A DNA stretch of 64,000 bases from Loripinus fragilis (lineage: Eukaryota > Mollusca > Bivalvia > Lucinida > Lucinidae), in assembly GCA_964019695.1 (NCBI GenBank), contig OZ026522.1, positions 76,725,601 through 76,789,600 on the forward strand, written 5' to 3'. A program made the translations under genes and the position numbers. This document shows positions 36,901 through 42,015 of this stretch, in pieces. Every line of letters begins with the position of its first letter. The first letter of the stretch is position 1. The notes under the pieces were generated by a model, which worked only from the letters and a program-made list of their open reading frames with translations, was not told where the DNA came from and did no database searches.

Positions 36901-39900
36901 ACAGATGTATATACTGATCAATCTCCGCTGTTTGTGCTTTCTACTCTGATACACAAGCAGTGGAGACTCGCTTAGATCAGCGTATATATCCATGTGCCGT
37001 TTGATCATGATGTCTTTATCAAATAGCATTTGGGTGCAAGCAGTGTCACAACTGACCAGGCTTCAATGCACAGCCTGGTAAGTTTTTTTTCTGCAGTTGC
37101 AAATTTTTCCATGAAACAGCTAAAATTTGAAATTTACATCCTTTGGCGAAAATTGACATTTTCAGACTGCAATTTCCTCTCATCAAGTTATGGGAGGTGA
37201 TCTAAAATGGTGTGAGGTATGGAAAATATACCACACTGAATATGGTCCTTCTCTTGCATCTGGTTGGCTGAAAATTAAAGGAAGTGGGCGGGTCATGAGC
37301 TAAATATCCATATTTGCATCAAATGTAAAGTATTTGGTTGCCAATTTTCAACTTAACATGTACTTTCTATACTGTGAGGATTGATACATAACATAAGGCC
37401 AAATAAAAAATACTTGTATTTAGGGTAACCCGACCCTACCTACATTTAATGGTGAAACCTAGAATTTTTTTCAGGTTTCCTGGAAAAAATATAATTTTAT
37501 GCATTTTGAAAGGCGAAATACCTTTCAAAATGCATAAAAAAAGATATTTCCAGAAAAAAAAATGTGTGCTTACCCAACCTAAACTTTTCAGACCAGTTAC
37601 CCGAAACACTAATATATTTTAGTTGGCCTTATATGGGCCTAGTTGAAAGAATACCTTAGTTTGTTTCACGTAAACAACAAATGCGTAGATCAGCCTTCGC
37701 ATCTACGAAGTCTAATCAGCACTTTAGCTATTTGCCATGCGCGGATCTAGAGGGGAGACAGGGGGTCCAGAACCCCTCCCCCCACCCACTGAAAAATCAC
37801 AAAAAGGGGTTTATAAGCAATACTGGTTCCGTGAAAAATCACAAAGCTACCAAGCCAGCATCAAATGTTTGGCCATCATTGGCATTTAAATGGCGTTTCG
37901 CTGGCGGGCTGATGATGGCCGGCTTTTAGTGTCATTTGGATCCCCTCATCAACTAAAAAACGTTGGCAAAGTTGGACCCCACTGAAAAAATCTGGATCCG
38001 CGCATGTTTGCTATCTGGAAAGTATAAAGATTAAGTTTGCTACATGAAAAATACCATTATTCAAGCTGGTCGCTGTAGCTGAGTAAGCTGCATAGGGCCT
38101 TACTTGGTCACAATCCCATAAGGAATTACTTTTTCGTGACATGGCTTAGATTCATACGTGTTACATAGTAAGTAAGGGTGCAAAGATCATGAATCAACAC
38201 AATCAAGTACCACACCTGACCCACTTACCTTGTTATAACACGGATTTTGATATGTGGCTCCCATTTTATATCATAGTATTTTACAAGGATTTATAGGGAA
38301 ATAACCATGAAATAGTCAATTTCTTATAATTCAATTGTAAACGTTTTCCTTCTTAAAACAAAATTCAACCACATGGACCACAAACATGACGTCATAAAGA
38401 TACTACACTGTATTTCTATTTGTATAGCATTTGCTGGAGCCGCTGTTTTCATCCTTCTAAGTGGTTTTGTCAACTGTAGTCAACGAGATATCGTCATACT
38501 TTATATCTGTCTCTGTAATTTCTTCGTCGGCATGGGAGAGGCTTCTGGATACAGTCCTAATCCAGTAGATATAGCACCAAAGTAGGTAACTACTAAACAA
38601 GCCGAAATGTTTGTAAGCAAATGGGTCAGTTTTTTAGAGAATATGTTTTTGACACAGGAAAACAGTGAACACTCAGGCGGGCCTGCCATTGTGCTAATTT
38701 TCGTCAGATTCATCTTCTTGAATACACAAAACGTTAAGGTAATGAAGGCCCAGACAAATAAAGAAATCCCTAGCTCTACTTGGTAGGGTAAAGTCGGGTA
38801 AATTCGGACATCGGGTAAATTCCGACACACATTTGCAAACAGTGTAAATCCATGAGCTGTCTCATCAGGATTTTCCCTGCTTGCTTAGTTAATTTATTTT
38901 TTTATTCCAATATTTGAAATACGAAACAAACAAGGTCGCTGTCCGAATTTAGCTATCTGTCTGAATATACCTGACTTTACACTAATTGTAGCTGCGCTTT
39001 TGCTTCAAAAGAATACCTAAAAAACTACCAAATAACAAAAACTACCAAACAATCATAACTGGCCACAATCCGGCTATGTTTACAGATTTAAATAAAAAAA
39101 AAAAAAAGTGCATTATTGTTCATATTTTCTTAACCATCAGGTTAAACATATGTTTTTAGAGCTCATAAGAACCGTCTCATTGAAACGGTTCTTTTGAGTA
39201 ACCACAACATATGTTTTGGTTGAGGTTTTTGATATGCGCTCTTAACTGAATGCCTGTATATTTCTTTAAACGTTTACAAAAAGCTTCTCTTTATCAATAG
39301 CTATATGTCTATTTCTACCGTTTGCAATCGCAAAAAAAGTGAATGTGACGAGAAAATGCCGCAATCACAGACTACAGACCAACCCATGGTACCACGAGGA
39401 AGAGACACAGCACACAGACATCAACACCACAGCATATATACAGTTAAAGTTAAGCAATCAACTCTCTCTTCCTCAGCAAGACGAGTGAAAACTAGAAAGG
39501 ATACTAAGTACTGCACCACGAAAAAGACCACGCACAAGGGAAGCAACTTCAAACAATTTATCAAGTCTGGGACTTATTTCTGTATCCCTTTCAAATATAA
39601 TGTATTGTGTATATGATATATTTGTATCTTTATGTACTTATATTTGAATGAAATACTGTCTACACTAAACTATTAATAAACAATAACAGAATCATCATCT
39701 TAGAACGGACAGCAGCCGAAGCCATCGAGGAAGGGGCGGGATGGGGCTTAAGTATATCTTACAGTTTATCTTACCAGCGAATATTCACCCTTTATTCTGT
39801 TATAACACAAAATCCGTCTAGGTTATGGAGCAGGGAGGCTTCCTTACTTATTCAATATGCATACTAGCACGCGGAACTATCCAAAGTGAGCGGATAGAAA

Positions 39901-41861
39901 CGCTCAGTTCTCAACCTCGTTTACTGCCAGTCTTGTTGAGGGCGAACTGTGAAGGCTCTATTGAGCAGGCTCGTCTGAATCATCTCTGAATGCCAGTGTG
40001 GTACGCACAAACTATCATGTGTCGCCTTATTTGAGTCTTAAATGGACATGCACCTTCGAACCTTAACCCATCTAAGCCGAATGGAATTGCCCACTATTAT
40101 CAGTTGGACCAGTCCATTTCCGCTTTAAGGATTTTTGGGTGGCATTTATCATTTTATTCAAGTTTGAATAGAACAGCCAGTAAGCAAACAGTGGAGACCC
40201 TGATCAGACGCCGCGTTCTGCGGCGTCTGATCAGGATCTACACTATTTGCCCATGTCCCACAAAAAGGACGCTAGGCTTAAATGGAGTAACAGTAGTATT
40301 TTCCATACTGTGACTAATATGTCTATAATTACAGATACGCAGCTATCATATTTGCTGTTTCCAATACGATAGCACAAATACCGGGATTTGTGGCCCCTGC
40401 TATTGTTGGAGCCTTGACGCCTAATGTAAGTCTAACACACGTGGAGGATTTTACTCGAGATAATTTCATAATAAATTTATTGATCGAGCCTTTGGTGAGT
40501 TTAATAAATCTGAAATGAAATGATCACGAGTGTACGATTCTGTTTATCATATGACGTCATATGATGAAGTACATTGTATCATTAGTTTCATACATTTAAG
40601 TCTTTCTGTGTCAAAACTAGAATTTGCTTATCAGATATTTTGGCACCCAAAAATTGTTCCAGACTAATTTTTTTTAAATATGATTTTTTATAATGTGCGA
40701 GTTAGGTTCAATACTTAATTCTGCAGCAAACCAGTAAAAACTGAGCTAGTTGTTGAGATAGTGGTCCCCTCATGGTAACAACTTTTGCTGAAAGTTTTTG
40801 ATCTACCTTTTATTTTGCATTGTGAATAATAACAATAATAAAAAGTCAATCTGTTATTTTCAACAAACCCTGCGGGGTTTTCTCCGGAGAAATTAAAGTA
40901 TGGAATTAAAGTTTAATATTAATTTTCTTCAAACTATACAATCAGACATACGTATCTCTTGATAAACTTTTGATATTTATTTTTTTTATAAAACCCCACG
41001 AAGGGTTTGAAGATCCCTGTGGGGTTTTTGATAACCCGCGGGGTTTTTTAACTTTGACCGTTTTTCACCATGATGGCATATTTTTTTAGTCATAGTTGTA
41101 TATGTTTTGCTCGCTCATGTCTGTATTTACATGTATGTATTTTTGTGGTTTTGAGTTTTTTTGCACCACTAGAAAGATGATGTGATTTTGCCAAACTCTG
41201 GCGAAGCAAAAAAAAAACTGGTTGCTGTTAACATCAACATACGTAAAATAAAAACTTAGAGTGATTTATTTTGTGCTAGGAATTGTCTTGTACATTTCAG
41301 GGCACCAGCGAAGAATGGAGGTTTGTGTTTTATATATGTGCTAGTTCCAGTGTTCTAGGAAAGGTTGTATATATTTCAGGGTACCAGCGAAGAATGGAGG
41401 TCTGTGTTATATAATATGTGGTAGGAATTGTATGTGATGATCTCTGTTTTCTTATGATTATTGTCGTAGAATGTCAGGGTACCAGCAAAGAAAAGAGACC
41501 TGTGTTTATATATGTGCTGGTATCAGTGATCTAGGAATTGTCGTATATATTTCAGGGTACCAGCGAAGAGTGGAGGTCCGTGTTTTATATATGTGCTGGT
41601 CTCAGTGTTTTAGGAATTGTCGTGTTTGGCACTTTATCAACGGGGGAAATACAACCCTGGTCAAGAACTAACATTGAGCTTATAGTAACTAATGGGAAAA
41701 CATCTGTATATCAGGAAACGGAAGATTGTGTAAAAACAAACATAGAACATGAAATAAACGAGGATGCTAAAGATACAACAATAGAGCAAGAGACATTATT
41801 ATCACACACTGAGAGAACTGGAATGCATTTAGAAGAAAGCATTTTGACTAATCCAGAGTAA
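3842..41861 (+). CDS. SLC17-family (sialin-like) anion transporter, 11 coding exons
   Basis: Major-facilitator transporter of the SLC17 organic anion/phosphate family, expected in lysosomal, vesicular or plasma membrane. Joining 3842-3902, 4856-5115, 7458-7691, 15186-15273, 18245-18340, 25071-25201, 33820-33969, 35860-35992, 38428-38581, 40335-40425 and 41556-41861 gives 1704 nt with consistent phases at every GT..AG junction. Family landmarks appear in order: TM1 with LLRVDFSMA, a first extracellular loop with three N-glycosylation sequons (NAT, NNT, NIT), IPGGWMANRFGGK after TM2, PPFERSRF after TM4, a central loop, WTFFTLL in TM7, NGLYSSLPY before TM8, VDIAPK before TM11, and GEIQPWS after TM12. 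It is longer than human sialin (495 aa) mainly because of the first loop and an acidic C-tail. Subfamily and substrate are not determined. Exons 6 and 11 sit in tandem-duplicated arrays. Confidence 0.88.
4856..5115 (+). CDS. SLC17 gene exon 2 (TM1 and first extracellular loop)
   Basis: The acceptor TTTTTCAG ends at 4855 and the donor GTAGGT starts at 5116 (phase 0). It encodes CLCSKRWIMGYMGILLG, then the TM1 signature LLRVDFSMAMVCMV with the conserved arginine. A roughly 50-residue hydrophilic loop follows with three glycosylation sequons. The long first loop with sequons between TM1 and TM2 is typical of SLC17 proteins. Confidence 0.88.
7458..7691 (+). CDS. SLC17 gene exon 3 (TM2 to start of TM4)
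   Basis: The acceptor is TTTACTTTACAG and the donor GTAAGT starts at 7692; both are in phase 0. Encodes FVWSKGFQSLLLSVYYIGSF, the family motif IPGGWMANRFGGK in the TM2-TM3 loop, TM3, and RLLMGICS at the start of TM4. A TIR element begins about 20 bp after the donor. Confidence 0.92.
7712..8381. mobile_element. family B TIR element, full-length copy
   Basis: Ends are an inverted pair of about 29 bp: AGGCCTCGAGGTTATAAAAC on the left and GTTTTATAACCCCAAGGCCT on the right. The body (reverse orientation) contains the segment AAGTAAGGGTGCAAAGATCA that recurs at 10975, 30920, 31518, 32368, 32900, 38167, 44940 and 51208. A 40-bp-arm hairpin (about 8237-8335) sits near its right end. It is non-coding, so a MITE or other non-autonomous DNA transposon. 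Confidence 0.75.
8932..9993. mobile_element. 1-kb TIR element, copy 1
   Basis: Begins TATACTCAAACAAAAAAGTA and ends with a decayed inverted version near TTTCAGTATA. A closely matching copy in the same orientation is at 16986-17991. Both contain CAAACGTCCGACAC and GTCAAGCGGACATAAC. No transposase is recognisable; the termini suggest a TA-targeting Tc1/mariner-type non-autonomous element. Confidence 0.7.
10318..10672 (+). mobile_element. palindrome-rich MITE, family F copy 1
   Basis: Starts TTTATCATATGACGTCGCGG and ends near AGCACTCATGTTAGATCCTC. It holds the internal palindrome CCACTAGTGG and a hairpin-forming stretch around AAAAGAGATAGAATGCTCGG. Other copies are at 35365-35698 (+) and 44480-44768 (inverted), with a diverged copy at 48080-48290. 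Confidence 0.7.
10675..12560. other. intron 3 segment without recognisable gene
   Basis: AT-rich intronic DNA. It contains a short family B fragment (about 10975-11035), a C-run at 12000 and no reading frame that I recognise. Confidence 0.5.
12567..12715 (+). mobile_element. tRNA-derived SINE
   Basis: The 5' part is tRNA-like: D-arm GCTCAGTTGGTAGAG (A box), an anticodon arm with loop TTTCGGA (UCG) and T-arm GGGTTCGAATCCC (B box). The putative acceptor stem halves (GCCTCGA and GGCCGCA) do not pair, and a non-tRNA body with GGTACTAGCAGTTCCCTTGC follows. That body resembles the conserved core of mollusc SINEs of the RUDI/V-SINE type, as I recall it. Confidence 0.7.
12817..13460 (-). repeat. family A dispersed repeat, inverted copy
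   Basis: Reverse-complement copy of the ~640-bp repeat seen at 15857-16500 and 52798-53450. Landmarks are GCTTTACGTCAGAGCCGTCA, TGCATTTTACTGGTACCAAA and GAGTATGATCAGGAAATACC. It is followed by a short (TCTTTA)n run. Together with 15857-16500 it forms long inverted repeats around exon 4. Confidence 0.8.
13791..14492 (-). pseudogene. repeat-containing ORF of unknown function, probably transposon-associated
   Basis: A 233-codon minus-strand frame inside intron 3. The N-terminus is very basic (ARDRARRKEYWKRMKVPRQL), followed by about four tandem 35-residue units (105-bp DNA period) with the core SGSLERTSSVSQS and PQVHVVRQP. An acidic/serine-rich part and a CxxC end (CAHCLKKGRQTE) follow. Upstream the same frame stays lysine-rich (RKPKRKKNKSS) but is broken by a stop at about 14547. 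It sits among family A repeats. I do not recognise a domain; the setting suggests mobile-element origin. Confidence 0.45.
14803..15057 (+). repeat. family A dispersed repeat, truncated copy
   Basis: Starts GAGTATGATCGGGAAATACC and continues through the family A body to about the AGAACCATCGCCCAGAG region, where it stops. It has the same orientation as 15857-16500 and lies just upstream of exon 4. Confidence 0.75.
15186..15273 (+). CDS. SLC17 gene exon 4 (TM4 and TM4-TM5 loop)
   Basis: The acceptor TTATTATTTTAG ends at 15185 and the donor GTAATT starts at 15274 (phase 1). Encodes GGVLPAWFDLLGVWIPPFER and SRFTAFFWMG, matching the family signature around PAMHAMWS..PPLERS. Positions that are normally Glu (before the GV) and His (two after PA) are Ser (end of exon 3) and Phe here. 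Confidence 0.92.
15857..16500 (+). repeat. family A dispersed repeat, near full-length copy
   Basis: Starts AGTAAATGAGTATGATCAGG and ends near AAAGAGGAAACCATAGCTAT. It is the mirror copy of 12817-13460. No coding potential is seen, despite long frames in both directions produced by the repeat. Confidence 0.8.
16607..16975 (+). mobile_element. palindromic MITE, family G copy 1
   Basis: Contains GTGTCTTTTGATATCAAGTT and its inverted counterpart AAACTTGATAT flanking a core with TCTCGAAGC. The outer part (CAGGTCATGATGACG, TTTTTGAATGACGTC) is shared, in inverted orientation, with 34197-34540. Confidence 0.65.
16986..17991. mobile_element. 1-kb TIR element, copy 2
   Basis: Left end TATACTCAAACAAAAAG and right end CTTTTTGTTTGAGTATA, a clear inverted pair. 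About 1006 bp, non-coding and alignable over its length with 8932-9993. Confidence 0.8.
18245..18340 (+). CDS. SLC17 gene exon 5 (TM5)
   Basis: The acceptor TATATATCAG ends at 18244 and the donor GTAAGA starts at 18341; phase 1 on both sides. Encodes GVVSGAILAYSTSGVLC and GWPFIFYVHG, matching TM5 and the W..[VI]FY..G signature of the family. Confidence 0.92.
19250..19735 (+). repeat. 30-bp tandem repeats encoding 10-residue units in LINE ORF1
   Basis: About sixteen imperfect units such as CAGTCTGAGACGCGAGATAA, encoding variants of PETRDNPLRQ. Near the 3' end the frame runs on into the remainder of ORF1, so the array was part of a protein rather than a bystander satellite. Confidence 0.85.
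19860..20587 (+). pseudogene. LINE ORF1: SGNH esterase-like domain plus CCHC zinc knuckle
   Basis: Visible blocks are LLIGSSILHPIN (block I, with Ser), SVGGNDSAR (block III) and DGIHLSQSGAK (block V with the Asp-x-x-His pair). A basic linker and CYACRMMGHISSEC, a perfect CX2CX4HX4C knuckle, follow. A stop at 19849-19851, a frameshift around 20005 and a stop near 20257 break the frame. Confidence 0.82.
20930..21861 (+). pseudogene. LINE ORF2: apurinic-type endonuclease domain
   Basis: Motifs: LFGLRETK (Glu of the active site), GDFN, and LSDHYAIFG (Asp-His pair). The frame shifts near 20935 and again near 21298, and stops at 21859. Spacing and order fit the EN domain of CR1/L2/Jockey-type LINEs. 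Confidence 0.85.
22060..23610 (+). pseudogene. LINE ORF2: reverse transcriptase and C-terminal region
   Basis: RT blocks are NNYRRISILPTLSKIIEK, KQSGFKQGHSTESALL, VLVDFRKAFDLVDH, YGVPQGSILG and YADDTTLYD (the catalytic YADD). The tail has FEYCCAIWG, RRACKLILGRDY and SLPYSGTLIWNSIP, all typical of this LINE group. Several stops and frameshifts show that it is dead. Confidence 0.88.
24390..24600 (+). repeat. diverged family A repeat
   Basis: Weakly matches the middle of family A (CAAAGCAACCAGGTCTCTTT, AACAGAACCAGCATACAAC). It lies in intron 5 between the LINE and exon 6. Confidence 0.4.
25071..25201 (+). CDS. SLC17 gene exon 6, copy 1 (TM6 and central loop)
   Basis: The acceptor ATTTGTTTATAG ends at 25070 and the donor GTAAGC starts at 25202. 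At 131 nt it enters in phase 1 and leaves in phase 0. Encodes TLVFVVGWQVIVSDRPSKHR followed by RISQVELSYIAKF, matching the family's TM6 and PS.H.RIS..E..YI motif. It is the first of five tandem copies and the only one with a conventional upstream acceptor tract. Confidence 0.92.
25486..25616 (+). CDS. SLC17 exon 6, copy 4 (candidate alternative exon)
   Basis: Open, same length and phase as copy 1, and followed by an intact GTAAGC donor. It differs by conservative changes: VFLAGW for VFVVGW, SERPSKQ for SDRPSKH and KFVLPK for KFVSPK. The upstream AG is the linker's CAG, with only a weak pyrimidine tract inside copy 3, so use as an exon is uncertain. Including it together with copy 1 would break the frame. 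Confidence 0.45.
25935..25990. repeat. GT/GC dinucleotide-rich microsatellite
   Basis: Alternating GTGTGCGTGCGTGCGCGTGC-type sequence in intron 6. Confidence 0.85.
26507..26880 (-). repeat. family A dispersed repeat, inverted partial copy
   Basis: Begins CTTCCATGCGAGCTGAACAT and ends with the reverse complement of the family start (TGATCATGCTCACTTACTAT). Confidence 0.75.
27867..27886. repeat. AT microsatellite
   Basis: About ten AT units directly before the SINE at 27889. Confidence 0.85.
27889..29390 (+). mobile_element. tRNA-derived SINE, split by a mariner-like insertion
   Basis: The head (27889-28061) matches the SINE at 33402-33606: GAGCGCAGTGGC, TTTGAGCCTCACTGGCGTCA, CTTAGTACTGGTTCAACCCA and GTTGATGGGACGTA. 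The tail AAGAATCAAATCAAACAAA resumes at 29362. The A box has lost part of GGCTCAGTGGTAGAGTG. Between head and tail lies the TA-flanked element 28062-29361. Confidence 0.82.
28062..29361. mobile_element. mariner-like TIR element with TA target
   Basis: About 1.3 kb, left end TACGAGGGATGATTCAAAAG and right end (reverse-complemented) TACGAGGGATGATCTTAAAG, both followed by TTCTGATCC. TA occurs at each boundary and the SINE flanks rejoin as GGGACGTAAAGAATC, proving the insertion point. No transposase frame is recognised inside, so it is decayed or non-autonomous. Confidence 0.85.
29404..30631. mobile_element. foldback transposon with minisatellite arms
   Basis: The left arm (about 29404-29550) is built from 15-bp units such as ATGTCTATTCCCAAA. 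The right arm (about 30485-30631) is the inverted version (TTTGGGAATAGACAT). The outer ends GGTAGTGCTACAATGTCTAT and, reverse-complemented, GGTAGGTGCTAGAGTGTCTA pair. The interior carries two copies of a TGAGCCTTTGGCTCAGGTGA segment, the MITE 29902-30277 and a T-rich run at 30412-30456. No ORF was found. Confidence 0.8.
29902..30277 (+). mobile_element. TTAA-type MITE, family copy 2, nested
   Basis: Starts TTTAAAGCTGCATACTCTGT and ends AGACTATGCAGCTTTAAAG. Same family as 2465-2840 and 63128-63506, and nested inside the foldback element. Confidence 0.78.
30915..31300 (+). repeat. family B repeat
   Basis: Starts AAGTAAGGGTGCAACGATCA, passes TTTACTGGAGTGCCTAAACC, and runs on through TTCAGATGTGGATCAAGACA, the same order as the full-length copy 7712-8381 read in reverse. 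Confidence 0.75.
31518..31960 (+). repeat. family B repeat
   Basis: Starts AAGTAAGAAAGAGGGCAAAG and reaches AACAGCCAAAGCATCAGGCC with an internal deletion relative to the full-length copy. Confidence 0.7.
32365..32925. repeat. two family B repeats in head-to-head inverted arrangement
   Basis: A + copy (32365-32640) meets a - copy (32625-32925) at TTAATTGAGGGTGAGGTTGG. The pair forms about 270-bp inverted repeats within intron 6. Both end with the GATCAGGAA-type family start. Confidence 0.72.
33402..33606 (+). mobile_element. tRNA-derived SINE
   Basis: A box GTGGCTCAGTGGTAGAGTG, B box GGTTCGAGCCT, then a body with TTAGTACTGGTTCAAACCAG and GTTGATGGGACGTAAAGAAT and a (CAAA)n tail. It is intact relative to the split copy at 27889-29390. 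Confidence 0.85.
33820..33969 (+). CDS. SLC17 gene exon 7 (TM7)
   Basis: The acceptor ACCTTTTTCAG ends at 33819 and the donor GTAATT starts at 33970; phase 0 on both sides, 150 nt. Encodes SRDVPWRAILTSRYVWAHYI, then ICDAWTFFTLLTCLPLFLND and VMKFDIQK. This matches the family pattern of a VPW..[IL]TS..VWA start and a WTFY.LLT.LP core in TM7. An overlapping longer frame (33702-33893) is in the wrong register. Confidence 0.92.
34197..34540 (-). mobile_element. palindromic MITE, family G copy 2 (inverted)
   Basis: Shares TTTTGATATCAA-flanked arms and the outer CATGACCTGATA / TTCAAAAAGTGCA segments with 16607-16975 in inverted order. Lies in intron 7. Confidence 0.65.
34910..35363 (-). repeat. degraded family A repeat, interrupted
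   Basis: Begins TTATAGCTATGTCAGTTTCC and continues to GTTATTAATTCATTGTTTAT. A hairpin element (35098-35208) interrupts it internally, and the MITE 35365-35698 splits it from a possible continuation at 35699-35790. Confidence 0.55.
35098..35208. repeat. foldback palindrome (TATACCATG ends)
   Basis: The outer 10-14 bp, ATAGTTATACCATG and CATGGTATAACTAT, pair perfectly. Inner blocks ACGT and AGATAAT / ATTATCT also pair. Confidence 0.75.
35365..35698 (+). mobile_element. palindrome-rich MITE, family F copy 2
   Basis: Begins TTTATCATATGACGTCGCGT, contains ACCACTAGTGGTTTACAG and ends near GAGCACTCATAATGATCCTC. It appears nested inside a degraded family A repeat. Confidence 0.75.
35860..35992 (+). 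CDS. SLC17 gene exon 8 (TM8)
   Basis: The acceptor TTCTCTATTTCAG ends at 35859 and the donor GTATGT starts at 35993 (phase 1). Encodes NGLYSSLPYISFAISLLVSS, then NAADFLL and TRKMFQAIG, matching the NG.LS.LPY..., AAD.L and RRIF..IG motifs of the family. Confidence 0.92.
36585..36687. repeat. long hairpin with about 46-bp arms
   Basis: The left arm contains AATGTTTTGTGTTGGTTATG and the right arm CATAACCAACACAAAACATT. The whole 103-bp segment folds back with a short GC-rich centre (ACGGAGCTCC). It lies in intron 8 and is non-coding despite frames on both strands. Confidence 0.85.
37496..37541. repeat. hairpin with 18-bp perfect arms
   Basis: TTTATGCATTTTGAAAGG and CCTTTCAAAATGCATAAA are separated by 7 bp (CGAAATA). 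Weaker flanking matches suggest a larger foldback element. Confidence 0.8.
37736..38006. mobile_element. TIR MITE with CATGCGCGGATC ends
   Basis: Left end CATGCGCGGATCTAG and right end CTGGATCCGCGCATG pair. TTTGC occurs immediately outside both ends and may be a 5-bp target duplication. The 271-bp body is C/G-rich and non-coding. Confidence 0.72.
38428..38581 (+). CDS. SLC17 gene exon 9 (TM9-TM10)
   Basis: The acceptor TATTTGTATAG ends at 38427 and the donor GTAGGT starts at 38582. It enters in phase 1 and leaves in phase 2. Encodes AFAGAAVFILLSGFVNC, a second membrane segment and GYSPNPVDIAPK. The N..DIAP motif before TM11 is a strong family signature. A TAG just after the last lysine codon lies within the donor and is removed by splicing. 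Confidence 0.9.
38786..38982. mobile_element. short TIR MITE
   Basis: Left end GGGTAAAGTCGGGTAAATTC; the right end, reverse-complemented, contains GTAAAGTCAGGTATATTCAG. TA dinucleotides flank both ends. Internal GTCGGG and GTCCGAATTT-type repeats are present. Confidence 0.7.
39141..39216. repeat. foldback hairpin with ACATATGTT ends
   Basis: Nested inverted pairs: AACATATGTTT at the ends and AAGAACCGT / ACGGTTCTT in the middle. Confidence 0.7.
39340..39780 (+). repeat. diverged family A repeat
   Basis: Begins GTGACGAGAAAATGCCGCAA and retains AGAACGGACAGCAGCCGAAG and TCTTACCAGCGAATATTCAC-like positions. It has an internal replacement around 39600. Confidence 0.55.
40199..40235. repeat. GC-rich perfect hairpin
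   Basis: CCTGATCAGACGCCGC and GCGGCGTCTGATCAGG are separated by GTTCT. The preceding 40020-40150 resembles a common bivalve dispersed repeat, as I recall it, so this is likely part of a larger element just upstream of exon 10. Confidence 0.85.
40335..40425 (+). CDS. SLC17 gene exon 10 (TM11)
   Basis: The acceptor TATAATTACAG ends at 40334 and the donor GTAAGT starts at 40426. It enters in phase 2 and leaves in phase 0. Encodes YAAIIFAVSNTIAQIPGFVA and PAIVGALTPN, matching the family's YA..L.G.SNT...IPG...P...G.LT motif. Confidence 0.93.
41301..41625 (+). repeat. tandem copies of the start of SLC17 exon 11
   Basis: Copies begin at 41301, 41380, 41478 and 41556, each after a TTCAG or TCAG and each starting GG(C/T)ACCAGCRAAGA. 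Units are 79, 98 and 78 bp; copy 2 carries extra diverged sequence. Only the last copy continues into the full TM12 and C-tail. Splicing to copy 1 would give 37 codons then TAA at 41412-41414. Splicing to copy 3 would hit TAG after 18 codons. Confidence 0.9.
41556..41861 (+). CDS. SLC17 gene exon 11 (TM12, C-tail, stop)
   Basis: The acceptor CGTATATATTTCAG ends at 41555; phase 0. Encodes GTSEEWRSVFYICAGLSVLG, then STGEIQPWS, matching the family's EW..VF.I.A...V.G..F and GE.Q.WA motifs. A roughly 60-residue hydrophilic tail rich in Glu, Asp and Thr ends at TAA (41859-41861). The tail is longer than in human sialin. Confidence 0.9.
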   Translation, partial: GTSEEWRSVFYICAGLSVLGIVVFGTLSTGEIQPWSRTNIELIVTNGKTSVYQETEDCVKTNIEHEINEDAKDTTIEQETLLSHTERTGMHLEESILTNPE

Positions 41862-42009
41862 TTGGGTATCTCACAGAGCAGAAGCATTTTCAAGTTGAGA
41901 AACACAGTATTATGAAAACTGGTCTCGTAGTTATAAAAGTTTTTGTCATGCTCAACTCAACTGAGCATGAAATTTCAACTGCTCATAAAAGCTAAAATGC
42001 TAAAAATTG

Positions 42010-42015
42010 AATAAA
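42010..42015 (+). terminator. candidate polyadenylation signal of the SLC17 gene
   Basis: AATAAA about 150 bp after the stop codon; no other canonical signal lies nearer. The surrounding GAGCATGAAA-type sequence resembles 24715-24900, so the 3' UTR may include a repeat. Confidence 0.5.
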
